DNA of 64,000 bases, taken from Streptomyces sp. YS415 (GTDB taxonomy: Bacteria; Actinomycetota; Actinomycetes; Streptomycetales; Streptomycetaceae). Where the stretch lies: assembly GCF_023544665.1 (NCBI RefSeq), contig NZ_JAMJFL010000004.1, forward strand, positions 186,001-250,000, written 5' to 3'. Positions 51,454-60,591 of the stretch are shown here, in pieces. Position 1 is the stretch's first letter; each line of letters begins with the position of its first letter. The notes beneath the pieces were generated by a model. That model did not search any database and was not told where the DNA came from. It was given only the letters and a program-made list of their open reading frames with translations. The translations under genes were made by a program, and so were the position numbers.

Positions 51454-51879
51454 ATGACCGACAACTCCCTGCGCTCCGTCACCGTCGAACGGACCGCCAC
51501 CGGCCGCTTCACCGCCGTCAACGCCCGCGGCGGCACGATCGAGTTCGGCACCGAGGACGCCGCCTTCACGCCGGTGGAGCTGCTGCTCGCCGCGATCGGC
51601 GGCTGCACCATGGCCGATGTCGACGTCGCCACCACCCGGCACGCCGAGCCCGACCGGTTCACGGTCACGGTGACCGGTCACAAGGTCAGCGACGACCAGG
51701 GCAACCGGATGACCGACCTGGAGGTCACCTTCTCCGTCGCCTTCCCCGTCGGCGAGGGCGGCGACCGCGCCCGCGCGATCCTCCCCCGGGCGGTGAAGTC
51801 CTCCCACGACCGGCTCTGCACGGTCAGCCGCACCATCGAGGCGGGTACGCCGGTCAGGGCCACGGTCGAGGACGCCTGA
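51454..51879 (+). CDS. OsmC family protein
   Basis: The 141-aa protein has the OsmC fold: VERTATGRFTAVNARGGTIE, FTPVELLLAAIGGCTMADVD with the first reactive Cys, and VKSSHDRLCTVSRTIEAGTP with the second. In Ohr/OsmC enzymes these two Cys reduce organic hydroperoxides. It may use such chemistry or be a related thiol protein. The GNAT-type gene follows 49 bases downstream, so the two may share a transcript. Confidence 0.92.
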   Translation: MTDNSLRSVTVERTATGRFTAVNARGGTIEFGTEDAAFTPVELLLAAIGGCTMADVDVATTRHAEPDRFTVTVTGHKVSDDQGNRMTDLEVTFSVAFPVGEGGDRARAILPRAVKSSHDRLCTVSRTIEAGTPVRATVEDA

Positions 51880-51928
51880 GCGGGAAAATCCCGTTGCGGT
51901 CGCCCGACCCGGCCCGGACCCTTGCCGC

Positions 51929-52882
51929 ATGCCCTATGTTGTACGACCGGCCGGCCTCACCGACGCGCCCGCCATCACCGAGCTGCTGAACCAGGTCGAC
52001 CTGATCGAGATCGGCCGCCCGGAGACCGACCTGCACACCGTCGAGGCGGATCTCCGGCACCCCGAGGCCGATCTCGCCCGGAACTCCTGGCTGGCCTTCC
52101 ACGAGGGCCGGTTGGTGGCCTACGGGCTGCTGTGGGACGAGTCGGGGGGCGACCGCATCGACATCGACCACTATGTGCTGCCCGACCACCAGGAGGCCGG
52201 GCAGCAGCTGTTCGAGGCGATGGAGGCCAGGTCGCTGGCCAAGGCCCGGGAGAACGGGGCGGAGCGGGCCGTGGTCCACCTCCACCTCAACATCGAGCCC
52301 ACCCTGGACACCGCGCTGATCGAGAAGCGCGGCTGGTCCGTCGTACGGCGCTACCACGTGCTGCGACGCCCGGTGGATCCCGTCGGGGACCCCGCCCCGC
52401 AGCCGCCGTCCGGCGTACGGCTGCGGGCCTGCGCCGACGAGGCGGACCGCCGACGCGTCCACGCCCTCTACCAGGCCACCTTCGCCTCGCACTTCGACTT
52501 CCACCCCCGCACCTACGAGCAGTGGCTGCACGACGTGGACGCAGAGGGGCTCGACTGGTCCCTGGTGTGGATCGCGAGCACCGAGACCCATGGCGACGCC
52601 GGTTTCCTGCTCGCCCGCGACGACCGTGAGGCCATGGGCTGGATCCGCAGCATCGGCGTCCTGCCCGAGGCCCGCACCCTCGGCCTCGGCGGCCTGCTCC
52701 TGCGGCACGCCTTCGCCGCGTTCGCCGCCCGCGGCCGGGACACGGTGGGCCTCGGTGTCGACACCGGCAACACCACGGGAGCGCCGGGTCTGTACGCCCG
52801 CCATGGCATGACGGTGCACTACGCGGTGGACACGTGGGAGGCGGTGCTGGCTCCTCAGCAGGCGCAGCTGACGTCTCAGTAG
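51929..52882 (+). CDS. Tandem-domain GNAT acetyltransferase
   Basis: The 317-aa protein contains two GNAT domains. The first, degenerate one runs MPYVVRPAGLTDAPAITELL to about residue 150. The second has the acetyl-CoA loop in WIRSIGVLPEARTLGLGGLL and VGLGVDTGNTTGAPGLYARH. The layout resembles mycothiol-synthase-type tandem acetyltransferases, but the specific substrate is not predictable. Its 3' end overlaps the convergent gene by 7 bases. Confidence 0.88.
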   Translation: MPYVVRPAGLTDAPAITELLNQVDLIEIGRPETDLHTVEADLRHPEADLARNSWLAFHEGRLVAYGLLWDESGGDRIDIDHYVLPDHQEAGQQLFEAMEARSLAKARENGAERAVVHLHLNIEPTLDTALIEKRGWSVVRRYHVLRRPVDPVGDPAPQPPSGVRLRACADEADRRRVHALYQATFASHFDFHPRTYEQWLHDVDAEGLDWSLVWIASTETHGDAGFLLARDDREAMGWIRSIGVLPEARTLGLGGLLLRHAFAAFAARGRDTVGLGVDTGNTTGAPGLYARHGMTVHYAVDTWEAVLAPQQAQLTSQ

Positions 52883-53628
52883 GAGCGGACGGGATAGTGC
52901 GGGTCCTCCCAGCGAGCGGGACCGGTGAGCCCCAGCAGCCGTACGCGGTGCTGGAGTTCGTCGGTTCCGTCCAGGGCTCGCAGGCGGTCCGGGGCGTACC
53001 GCACCAGCCAGGCGGTGAGTTCGGCGCGCAGCGCGTCCTCGTCGTCCCAAGTGCCCCAGGGCAGCGCGTCCCCCATCAGTTCGTACTCCCACTCCGCCAC
53101 GGCCGCGGCCAAGTGCCGGTCGGCGACCGGGTGATCGAACGCCTCCCAGGTGTCGAGCCACGGGGTGAGCGTCCCGGAGGCCTCGGCGCACAGGGCGAGG
53201 AGTTGGTGCACGGGCACGGCGGGATCCGGGTCGTTGAGGCCGTGGGTCCACCAGGCGTCGAGGAACTCCCGCACCGCCGCGCTCTGCCGGGTGGGCCACT
53301 GCTGCCAGTGGCCGCGTGCGAAGGAGCGGCCGACCTCGTGCATGCCGAACAGCGCCTCGATCCGGCCGGCGACCAGCTCCCTGGCGAACTGCGGCAGGAT
53401 GCGGCGCAGGACCGCCCCGTGGTCGGTGAAGTCGGTGGCGTCCCAGGTGCGGCGGAGCAGGTCCGGGTCGAGGTCCCCGCCGGGGGTCTTCAGGAGGGCG
53501 AGTTCGTCGTCGCTTCCCCAGTGGCAGACGCATTGCGTCTCGTCACTCCGGGCGGTCATGCCGCGGAACGTGCGGGTCACGTCGGCCAGGGCCCGGTCGA
53601 GTCGGAGCCGTGTGTCGTCGAAGGTCAT
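52876..53628 (-). CDS. Hypothetical protein (250 aa)
   Basis: This is an all-helical-looking soluble protein with many Trp residues (AVREFLDAWWTHGLNDPDPA; EWEYELMGDALPWGTWDDED). It begins LRLDRALADVTRTFRGMTAR and includes ETQCVCHWGSDDELALLK with two close Cys and a His, possibly metal-binding. No signal, membrane helix or recognised family is seen. I recall similar uncharacterised Streptomyces proteins with the CxCHWG segment. The ATG at 53628 was taken as the first start. Confidence 0.7.
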   Translation of the reverse strand: MTFDDTRLRLDRALADVTRTFRGMTARSDETQCVCHWGSDDELALLKTPGGDLDPDLLRRTWDATDFTDHGAVLRRILPQFARELVAGRIEALFGMHEVGRSFARGHWQQWPTRQSAAVREFLDAWWTHGLNDPDPAVPVHQLLALCAEASGTLTPWLDTWEAFDHPVADRHLAAAVAEWEYELMGDALPWGTWDDEDALRAELTAWLVRYAPDRLRALDGTDELQHRVRLLGLTGPARWEDPHYPVRSY

Positions 53629-53770
53629 GGTCGTCGCCAGCCTCAGGGGGACTCCGGTGGCTTCCGCCAGCCGAAGATCGCGACGTTACCCCTTAAGCGA
53701 CCCTTAGTACAGGGTTAAAGGACCCGCCGGTTTCCGCCGGACTCTCGAATTCCGTGACGGCACCGATCAT

Positions 53771-53788
53771 CCTGAGAGCGCTCTCAGG
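53771..53788. promoter_or_regulatory. Perfect 18-bp palindrome (LacI-type operator) before the glucanase gene
   Basis: CCTGAGAGCGCTCTCAGG is an uninterrupted palindrome 60 bases before the glucanase start. The AGCGCT centre is that of LacI-family operators such as the CebR box (GGGAGCGCTCCC) that control Streptomyces polysaccharidase genes. Repression relieved by glucan oligosaccharides is the obvious hypothesis. Confidence 0.75.
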
Positions 53789-53848
53789 CGGCGTGCGCAC
53801 CCCCCGCGCAGGCCGCCGCCCCCCACACGCACTCCGGGAGACCCCCAC

Positions 53849-55033
53849 ATGGCACCCCGTCACCAGCGTCCCCTCGGCCGCCGCAAGCTCCTCTTCGCGC
53901 TCGGCGGCGCAGTCGTCGCGGCCCCCGCCCTCGCCGCCATCGCCCCGCACGCGCTCGCGGGCCCCACCGCCGCCGGTCTGCCGCTGACGATCGTCAACGA
54001 CAGCGGTTCCTTCTCCAACGCGAGCGTCCACGTCTACATCGTCGGCAACCAGGACGGCCGTCAGGTCCGCGTCACCCCCGACGGCACGCTCGCGCCGATC
54101 TCCCTCTCGGACAACGGGCCCGACGGCTTCACCGACTACGCGATCAGCCTCACCGGCAGCGGCGAGACGCGATTGTCGCTGCCCCCCATGTCCGGACGCA
54201 TCTACGTGGCGCTCGGCCGGAAGCTCAAGCTCAAGGCCGTGGCCGACGGCAACGGCAACGCGGCGCTCCAGTACCCGGCGGGCTGGGTGACGTCGGATCC
54301 CAATTACGAAGTCCTGCACGACTGCGCCGAGTTCACCTACAACTCCGCGGGCATGTTCTGCAACACCACGATGGTCGACATGTTCAGCGTGCCGCTGAGC
54401 ATCCGGCTGACCGGCGCGAAGGACCAGACGACGGGCACGCTGCGCCCCGGCGGGCGGGCGTCCGTCTTCGCGGCCGTACGGCAGAACGCCGATTTCGCGC
54501 GGCTCGTGGTGGACGACACGCGGGTGCTGGCGCCCGGGCACGGGCTGGACGCCGGACTGTTCCCGAAGGACTACCTCGCCCCGTACATCGACGAGGTGTG
54601 GAGCACCTACACCGGGCGCGATCTCCTCGTGACGACCAATGCCGGGGCGTTCACCGGGCGGGTGCGCGGTGACCGGCTCACCTTCGACGGGCCCGCCCAG
54701 GTGTCCTTCGCCCGGCCCTCGACGCGGGACGTGCTGTTCTGCGACGGCACCCTCGCCGCGCCCAACGACGGGACGACCGGCCCCGTCGCGGCGGTGCTGG
54801 GTGCCGGCTTCAACCGCTCGACCCTGCTGTCCCACCCCTCCCAGCCGACGGCCGACCCCGCCGCCTTCTACCGGGGCCCCCTCACCAACCACTACTCCGC
54901 GGCCCTGCACGCGGCCACCGAGGACGGCCGGGCCTACGGCTTCGCCTTCGACGACGTCGCCGACTTCGCGTCGTACATCCAGGACACGGCCCCCACCGGA
55001 ATCCGGCTGACGCTCACACCGTTCGAGAGCTGA
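53849..55033 (+). CDS. Beta-1,3-glucanase, GH64 family, Tat-exported
   Basis: The 394-aa enzyme starts with a twin-arginine signal (GRRKLLFALGGAVVAAPALA). The GH64 thaumatin-like barrel follows (LPLTIVNDSGSFSNASVHVY, GRIYVALGRKLKLKAV, YEVLHDCAEFTYNSAGMFCN TTMVDMF region with the acidic residues, DEVWSTYTGRDLLVTTN). Family members release laminaripentaose from beta-1,3-glucan in fungal walls. It would act outside the cell. No carbohydrate-binding module is attached. It is preceded by the palindrome at 53771 and is monocistronic. Confidence 0.93.
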   Translation: MAPRHQRPLGRRKLLFALGGAVVAAPALAAIAPHALAGPTAAGLPLTIVNDSGSFSNASVHVYIVGNQDGRQVRVTPDGTLAPISLSDNGPDGFTDYAISLTGSGETRLSLPPMSGRIYVALGRKLKLKAVADGNGNAALQYPAGWVTSDPNYEVLHDCAEFTYNSAGMFCNTTMVDMFSVPLSIRLTGAKDQTTGTLRPGGRASVFAAVRQNADFARLVVDDTRVLAPGHGLDAGLFPKDYLAPYIDEVWSTYTGRDLLVTTNAGAFTGRVRGDRLTFDGPAQVSFARPSTRDVLFCDGTLAAPNDGTTGPVAAVLGAGFNRSTLLSHPSQPTADPAAFYRGPLTNHYSAALHAATEDGRAYGFAFDDVADFASYIQDTAPTGIRLTLTPFES

Positions 55034-55208
55034 GGTCAGCGCCGCGCGGCTGTGCCCCCATAGCACGCCGGCCCCGTCACCGCGTCCTGTCCGGATCAAC
55101 CGCTCCTCCGGATGCACGGCGCGCCAAGGCGTTGAATGGTGATAGCGGACCCCCTTGCGCGCGAGCGCCGGGAACCGCACCGAGTGATCCGGACCCGAGG
55201 AGCAGAAC

Positions 55209-55412
55209 ATGCCGACGTCACAGCCCGCGTCCGGGCCGTCCGAGGACCGCACCACCCCGGACGCCCTGCTCCACACCCGCACCGGCACCGAAGTGTCGCC
55301 GGAGGACCTGGTCCTTGCCTCGGGCAAGGACATCACCCCGCAGAACCTGGAATGGGCCAAGCGGAAGCTGGAGGCGGAGGGACCCGCCGCCCTCGACAAG
55401 ATGCTCCCCTGA
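55209..55412 (+). CDS. Small hypothetical protein (67 aa)
   Basis: GAGGAGCAGAAC precedes the ATG. The product is polar with a disordered start ([20 protein letters not shown]) and an amphipathic C-terminal helix ([20 protein letters not shown]). The [20 protein letters not shown] middle looks conserved. I recall similar small Streptomyces proteins of unknown function. A terminator follows at 55444. Confidence 0.8.
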   Translation: MPTSQPASGPSEDRTTPDALLHTRTGTEVSPEDLVLASGKDITPQNLEWAKRKLEAEGPAALDKMLP

Positions 55413-55443
55413 CCGGACGCAGGTCCCCTCAGGGAAATTCTGA

Positions 55444-55470
55444 CGGGTCCGGGCCCACCACCCGGACCCG
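55444..55470 (+). terminator. Terminator after the 67-aa gene
   Basis: CGGGTCCGGG (55444-55453) pairs with CCCGGACCCG (55461-55470), a 10-bp perfect stem with a 7-base loop, 32 bases after the stop. Confidence 0.8.
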
Positions 55471-55849
55471 CTGGACGGGTGTGCCTCTGGGCGCCCGTGA
55501 CCCGTGCGCCAAGAATGTGCTCGCCCCGCGTCACGGGCCCCCGGCCGGACCGGGCCCGGCCCTCCAGCGTCGTCGACGGGCGTTGCCGCAGGTCGCCACG
55601 CGTGTCACGAGGGAGTGCGACGGGAACGCGCCCGTTCGTCCCGGCCGGTCGCCCCGTCGGGCCCGGCCGACCGGGGCTGCGCGCTCGCGGCACCGGGTCG
55701 CGCACCCATGGAGCCCTTGTCCCGTCGCCGCAGCGCCCTGGCTCGCCGGGGCCCGCCGGGGCCCGCCGGGGTTCCAACTGCCCGGCACTTGCGGCGTGTT
55801 CGCCGCCCGCCCTTTCGGAAACGGTCTTGCGGCTGCCAGACTCCCAAGG
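55471..55849. other. Non-coding stretch before the transhydrogenase gene
   Basis: No supported gene is seen in these 379 bases. GCCCGCCGGG is repeated three times near 55745-55770, a simple GC repeat. The promoter of the downstream transhydrogenase should lie in the last part (CGGAAACGG...), but no consensus elements stand out. Confidence 0.55.
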
Positions 55850-57253
55850 GTGCCCGACTTCGACATGCTCGTCCTCGGATCCGGTCCGGGCGGCCAGAAG
55901 GCCGCCATCGCCGCGGCCAAGCTGGGCCGCCGGGTGGCCGTCCTCGACCGCCCCGACATGGTCGGCGGGGTCTCCATCCACACCGGCACCATCCCCTCCA
56001 AGACCCTGCGCGAGGCGGTGCTGTACCTCACCGGTCTCACCCAGCGCGATCTGTACGGCCAGAGTTACCGCCTGAAGGAGGACATCACCGTCTCCGACCT
56101 GATCTCACGCACCCAGCACGTGGTGGGCCGCGAGGTCGACGTCATCCGCAGTCAGCTCTCCCGCAACCACGTCACCCTGTTCGCCGGCACGGGCCGGTTC
56201 GTCGACGACCACACCGTCGCCCTGCGCGAGGTCACCGGCCAGGAACGCCTGCTCAGCGCCGAGCACATCGTGATCGCCACCGGCACCCGGCCCGCCCGGC
56301 CCTCGAGCGTCGAGTTCGACGGGCGGACAATCATGGACTCGGACAACGTCCTCGCCCTGGAGCGGGTGCCGCGGTCGATGGTCATCGTCGGCGCGGGGGT
56401 CATCGGCATGGAGTACGCCTCCATGTTCGCCGCCCTCGGCAGCAAGATCACCGTGGTGGAGAAGCGCGCCGGGATGCTCGACATGTGCGACCTCGAGATC
56501 GTGGAGTCGCTCAAGTACCACCTGCGGGACCTGGCGGTGACGTTCCGGTTCGGTGAGACGGTCGCCGCGGTGGAGCGGCATTCCAGGGGCACGCTGACCG
56601 TCCTGGAGAGCGGCAAGAAGATTCCCGCCGACGCGGTGATGTACTCGGCGGGACGGCAGGGCCTCACCGACGACCTCGATCTCGACAAGGCCGGCCTCTC
56701 AGCCGATCCACGCGGCCGGATCACGGTCGACGAGCACTACCGCACCGAGGTGCCGCACATCTACGCCGTCGGCGACGTGATCGGCTTCCCGGCCCTCGCG
56801 GCGACCTCGATGGAGCAGGGCCGTACCGCCGCGTACCACGCCTTCGGTGAGCCGGTCGGCCGGATGCACCACCTGCAGCCGATCGGCATCTACACCATCC
56901 CGGAGATCAGCTTCGTCGGCCGTACCGAGGACCGGCTCACCGAGGACCGGGTGCCGTTCGAGGTGGGCATCTCCCGCTACCGCGAGCTGGCCCGCGGGCA
57001 GATCATCGGCGACTCGCACGGCATGCTGAAGCTGCTGGTCTCGCCCGAGGACCGCACACTGCTCGGCGTGCACTGCTTCGGGACCGGGGCGACCGAGCTC
57101 ATCCACATCGGCCAGTCGGTGATGGGCTGCGGCGGCACCGTCGACTATCTGGTCGACGCGGTGTTCAACTACCCGACGCTCGCCGAGTCCTACAAGGTCG
57201 CCGCCCTGGACGCGACCAACCGGCTCCGGCAGGTCGACCGCATGGGGGACTGA
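55850..57253 (+). CDS. sthA: Si-specific (soluble) NAD(P)+ transhydrogenase
   Basis: The 467-aa flavoprotein has the FAD motif [20 protein letters not shown]. In place of the CxxxxC disulfide of lipoamide dehydrogenases it reads [20 protein letters not shown], the hallmark of SthA. The NAD site is [20 protein letters not shown] and the dimer interface [20 protein letters not shown]. It interconverts NADPH and NADH in the cytoplasm. GTG 55850 fits the family N-terminus; the AAGGG just before it is close. Two hairpins follow the stop. Confidence 0.93.
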   Translation: MPDFDMLVLGSGPGGQKAAIAAAKLGRRVAVLDRPDMVGGVSIHTGTIPSKTLREAVLYLTGLTQRDLYGQSYRLKEDITVSDLISRTQHVVGREVDVIRSQLSRNHVTLFAGTGRFVDDHTVALREVTGQERLLSAEHIVIATGTRPARPSSVEFDGRTIMDSDNVLALERVPRSMVIVGAGVIGMEYASMFAALGSKITVVEKRAGMLDMCDLEIVESLKYHLRDLAVTFRFGETVAAVERHSRGTLTVLESGKKIPADAVMYSAGRQGLTDDLDLDKAGLSADPRGRITVDEHYRTEVPHIYAVGDVIGFPALAATSMEQGRTAAYHAFGEPVGRMHHLQPIGIYTIPEISFVGRTEDRLTEDRVPFEVGISRYRELARGQIIGDSHGMLKLLVSPEDRTLLGVHCFGTGATELIHIGQSVMGCGGTVDYLVDAVFNYPTLAESYKVAALDATNRLRQVDRMGD

Positions 57254-57310
57254 ACGCGGGGCGCCGGGCCCCGCGTCCGCCTGACGGGACCGTCCTTTCC
57301 CGTCAGGCGG
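57254..57310. terminator. Double terminator between sthA and the DUF5709 gene
   Basis: Hairpin one has arms ACGCGGGGC (57254-57262) and GCCCCGCGT (57268-57276). Hairpin two has arms CCGCCTGACGGG (57277-57288) and CCCGTCAGGCGG (57299-57310). The second overlaps the last codons of the convergent gene (stop at 57303), so both directions are served. Confidence 0.85.
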
Positions 57311-57809
57311 TCCGGTCCTCCTCGTCCGGCAGGAGGGCGTCGTCCTCGACGATGTGCATGGCGGCCTCCTCGGCGCCCGCGGCCCCGCCGTCCACGCCCC
57401 GGTCGAAGGCGATCTCCTCCTTGGTGGCGTCGCCGCGGACCCCCTCGTCGGGGGCGACCAGCCGACCGGCCCGCTCGCCGCCCGCCTCGGGGTCGACGGG
57501 CTCGCCCTCGCCGCCGGGCGTGTCGCCCATGCCGTCACCGACCGGCGGGGCCACGTCGGGCACCTCCCGGGCGAGCCGGTCGTCGAGGCTCTCGCCCTCG
57601 TGCTGCTCGGCCGCGGTGGTGCCGTGCTCGGTGACGCCGAGGGGCTTCTCCGGCGGCGAGTAGCCCTCGTCGAGGGTGTCGTCGTAGGTCCGCTCGTCCA
57701 CCGCGTTCTGCAGGTCCAGAGGGGCGGCGTCCTCCTGCTCCTCGTTGCTGCCGGTGGGCTGGTAGGCGTCGTCCGCCATCGGCTCGGCGGTGCTGCGGTC
57801 GGTGCCCAT
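57303..57809 (-). CDS. DUF5709 domain protein (acidic, disordered)
   Basis: The 168-aa protein is strongly acidic with almost no hydrophobic core. The DUF5709 motif is seen in AVDERTYDDTLDEGYSPPEK, then SLDDRLAREVPDVAP and MHIVEDDALLPDEE. These proteins are common in actinobacteria and their function is unknown. AGGAGG precedes the ATG at 57809. It is monocistronic and convergent with sthA. Confidence 0.88.
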   Translation of the reverse strand: MGTDRSTAEPMADDAYQPTGSNEEQEDAAPLDLQNAVDERTYDDTLDEGYSPPEKPLGVTEHGTTAAEQHEGESLDDRLAREVPDVAPPVGDGMGDTPGGEGEPVDPEAGGERAGRLVAPDEGVRGDATKEEIAFDRGVDGGAAGAEEAAMHIVEDDALLPDEEDRTA

Positions 57810-58127
57810 GCGTACCTCCTGAATTCCCTCGTGCGCGCTGGTTCCTCTCCAGTGCTGTCCAGTCCGCGTTTCCCGTTCCGCGCGAGCCAACCCCCGGGCG
57901 TGTCCTGGGCGATCGGCGGGGGCGGCTATCATCACTGATCACGTGCACACGGTGTGATCGTCTGCCGGCGCTGCGGCTGCACGAGCGCCACCGCTTTCTG
58001 GTTTTCACCGCCCCGGGGCCGAGGTCGTTCTCGTCCGGCCGGGACGGGTGCACCCCCCACACCCCCCATACGCCGTCCGGGCCCGTCGCTGTCCCGGCGG
58101 CGTGCACGACGGAAAGCAGTACAGGCC
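57810..58127. other. Divergent intergenic stretch with one palindrome
   Basis: This 318-base gap separates the DUF5709 start from the APC transporter start. GATCAC-N11-GTGATC (57937-57942 and 57954-57959) is a perfect inverted repeat near its middle and the best operator candidate; it lies 169 bases before the transporter. A frame opening at 57954 merely extends the transporter and has no ribosome binding site. Nothing else stands out. Confidence 0.4.
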
Positions 58128-59600
58128 ATGAGCAACGACAGGGGCAGAGGACTCCAGCCAGGGGCCCTCGGGACGTTCGACACGGTGGTGATGGCGGTCG
58201 CGGGCAGTGCTCCGGCGTACTCGCTCGCCGCGACCACCGCGGTCCTGGTCGGTGCGGTGGGGACGGCCGGCCCGGCCGCGCTGCTGTACTGCGCGATACC
58301 CATGCTCGGCATCGCGCTGGCGTTCAGCTATCTGGGGCGCATCGATGTGAACGCGGGCGCCAGTTACTCGTGGGTCGGCCGAACTCTCCATCCGTTCCTG
58401 GGGTTTCTCAGCGGCTGGGCGCTGGTGGTGTCGGCGACCATCTTCATGGTGGCCGGATCGCTGCCCGCCGGGTCGATGACGCTCGCCCTGTTCGACGCCG
58501 AACTCGCCGCGAACACCGCGCTGTCCACGGTGGTGGGCGCGGGCTGGTTCCTGCTCATGCTGCTGGTGGTGCTGGGCGGCGCCCGGCTCACCGTCCGCGC
58601 GCAGCTCATCATGTCCGGCGTCGAACTCGCCCTGCTCGCCCTGTTCGCGGTGCTTGCCGTCCTCCACACCGGCAACGCCCGTGCCTTCGACTGGTCCTGG
58701 CTCGGCCTCGGCCACTTCGACGGCGTGTCGGGCTTCGCCTCGGGCGCGCTGATCGCCGCGTTCTACTACTGGGGCTGGGACGTCACCAGCAATCTCAGCG
58801 AGGAGACCCGCAACAGCCGTCGTACGGCCGGATTCGCGGGGCTGATCGGGCTCGGTGTGGTCTTCCTGCTGTTCGAGGTGTTCACGATCGCGGTGAACGT
58901 CATCCTCTCCGCGGACCGGATCCGGGCCGACGAGGCCAACGTGCTGGCCGTCCTCGGCGAGGAGATCTGGCCGGGCTGGGGCGGCCGGCTGCTGATCGTG
59001 GCGGTGATGCTCTCCACGGTCGCCACCCTGGAGACCACGCTCATCCAGGTCACCCGCTCCCTGTTCGCGATGGGCCGCGACCGCACGATGCCCGCCGCGC
59101 TGGGCAGAGTGCACCCCACATGGAACACGCCGTGGGTGGCCGTCGCCGTGGTGGGCGCGGTGGCGCTGGCGATGTTCGTCGCCTCCAACGCCCTCGGCTC
59201 GGTCGGCGAGATCCTCTCCGACGCCATCTCGGCGATCGGTCTGCAGATCGCCGTCTACTACGGCCTGACCGGCATCGCGGTGGTGGTCGCATACCGCAAG
59301 ATGCTGCTGAAGTCCCCCGCCAACTTCCTCTTCGGCGGGCTGTGGCCGCTGTTCGGCGCCCTGTTCATGTTCTGGGTGTTCCTGGAGTCCCTCGCCGAAC
59401 TGTCCGCCGCCGCCATCGCGATCGGCATCGGCGGACTGGCGGCCGGACTGGTCCCGATGGTCTGGTACTGGCGCCGGGGCAGCGACTACTACCGGCCCGC
59501 GAAGCTCGACGCCTCCCGCACGGTCGCGTCCGACTACGTTCCCGCCGGCCGTCCGCCCGAGCACGACCGCGTCCACGAGGGTTTCCCCACCGACTTCTGA
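58128..59600 (+). CDS. APC family amino-acid permease
   Basis: The 490-aa transporter has 12-13 membrane helices. The first half carries FDTVVMAVAGSAPAYSLAAT (unwound helix 1, the binding-site G-S-G-like region), GASYSWVGRTLHPFLGFLSG and FAGLIGLGVVFLLFEVFTIA; the second half PAALGRVHPTWNTPWVAVAV is typical of the LysP/GabP branch. The C-terminal tail is cytoplasmic. It probably imports an amino acid or polyamine. The TPR-like gene follows 10 bases later, so they are co-transcribed. Confidence 0.93.
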   Translation: MSNDRGRGLQPGALGTFDTVVMAVAGSAPAYSLAATTAVLVGAVGTAGPAALLYCAIPMLGIALAFSYLGRIDVNAGASYSWVGRTLHPFLGFLSGWALVVSATIFMVAGSLPAGSMTLALFDAELAANTALSTVVGAGWFLLMLLVVLGGARLTVRAQLIMSGVELALLALFAVLAVLHTGNARAFDWSWLGLGHFDGVSGFASGALIAAFYYWGWDVTSNLSEETRNSRRTAGFAGLIGLGVVFLLFEVFTIAVNVILSADRIRADEANVLAVLGEEIWPGWGGRLLIVAVMLSTVATLETTLIQVTRSLFAMGRDRTMPAALGRVHPTWNTPWVAVAVVGAVALAMFVASNALGSVGEILSDAISAIGLQIAVYYGLTGIAVVVAYRKMLLKSPANFLFGGLWPLFGALFMFWVFLESLAELSAAAIAIGIGGLAAGLVPMVWYWRRGSDYYRPAKLDASRTVASDYVPAGRPPEHDRVHEGFPTDF

Positions 59601-59610
59601 GGGACCCGCG

Positions 59611-60564
59611 ATGGCGCGAGACCGGCTCACCTTCGACTTCGACCCCGCCTGCGGGGACGCGCCCCTGACCGCCGCCCGCCAGGACATCGTCATCGGACGC
59701 TGGCAGGGGCTGCGCGACCTGCTGCGGAGCACCGGACCCGACTGGCTCTCCCGCGGCCACCGGGTGCGCACGCTGGCGCAGGCCTGCGCGGACAGTTCGG
59801 CGATGGAGTCCTGGCTGGCGGCCGAGCCGGACAGCGCCGACGCGCTGGTGCTGCGGGCGGCCACCGAGACGGCCCGGGCGTTCAGCGTGGCCATCGCCGC
59901 GGGCCGGGGCGTCCCGATCGACCAGCACCGCATCGACCTGGCTGTACAGGCGTGTTTGCGGGCCGCCGAGGCGTACCCCGAGGACCCAACGCCCTGGATC
60001 TCACTGATCTCGGTGGCCCGTCTGTACCCCTCCGGGGTGCGGCGGCAGGACCTGGCACGCTGGTGGGACGAGTTGCACCGGCGCGATCCCTACAGCATGG
60101 AGGGGCACCTCCAGGTGCTGCACTACTACTCGGCGCGCTGGCACGGCACGCACGGCCTGATGTACGACTTCGCGCGCGACGCCGCCGGTGCCGCCCCGCC
60201 GGGCTGCCCGCTGCCGGTGCTGGTCCAGTACGCCCGCGTCGAGGAGTACCGCCACGCCCTGGACACCGCCCACGGCCAGTCCGCCGCGATGGGCCTGGGC
60301 CAGCACTGGGACCACGACGGCGCGGTCGGCGACGTACGGCGCACCTGGCAGCGCTGGATCATGGGCCGCCGCGACCCGGCGGCGGTCGCCCCCGGCGAAC
60401 TGCGTGACCTGCACTGTCTCGCCCATGCCGCCTGTCTGGCCGGGCTGCCCGACATCGGCGGCGCGCTGCTGCGGATGGCGGGACGGCGGGCGCTGCGCAC
60501 CCCGTGGTCGTACACCGGTGACCCGGTCAGGCAACTCACCAAGTGGCACGGGAGTCCTGCCTGA
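59611..60564 (+). CDS. Hypothetical TPR-like protein linked to the APC transporter
   Basis: The 317-aa protein is almost entirely helical, with TPR-like stretches (ADALVLRAATETARAFSVAI, AVQACLRAAEAYPEDPTPWI, LVQYARVEEYRHALDTAHG). It has no signal or membrane helix. Its start is 10 bases after the APC stop with GGGACCC between, so co-expression is near-certain. I do not recognise a named family. It may regulate or scaffold the transporter. Confidence 0.75.
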   Translation: MARDRLTFDFDPACGDAPLTAARQDIVIGRWQGLRDLLRSTGPDWLSRGHRVRTLAQACADSSAMESWLAAEPDSADALVLRAATETARAFSVAIAAGRGVPIDQHRIDLAVQACLRAAEAYPEDPTPWISLISVARLYPSGVRRQDLARWWDELHRRDPYSMEGHLQVLHYYSARWHGTHGLMYDFARDAAGAAPPGCPLPVLVQYARVEEYRHALDTAHGQSAAMGLGQHWDHDGAVGDVRRTWQRWIMGRRDPAAVAPGELRDLHCLAHAACLAGLPDIGGALLRMAGRRALRTPWSYTGDPVRQLTKWHGSPA

Positions 60565-60591
60565 ACCTCGCGCACGGAGGCTGTGCGCGGG

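Noticed and set aside
55741..55770. Three copies of GCCCGCCGGG
   Set aside because: Simple GC repeat in a non-coding stretch, with no symmetry or context suggesting a function.
57954..58127. N-terminal extension of the APC transporter carrying a CxxC-like CRRCGC
   Set aside because: No ribosome binding site, the sequence is unlike permease N-termini, and the ATG at 58128 begins a normal one.
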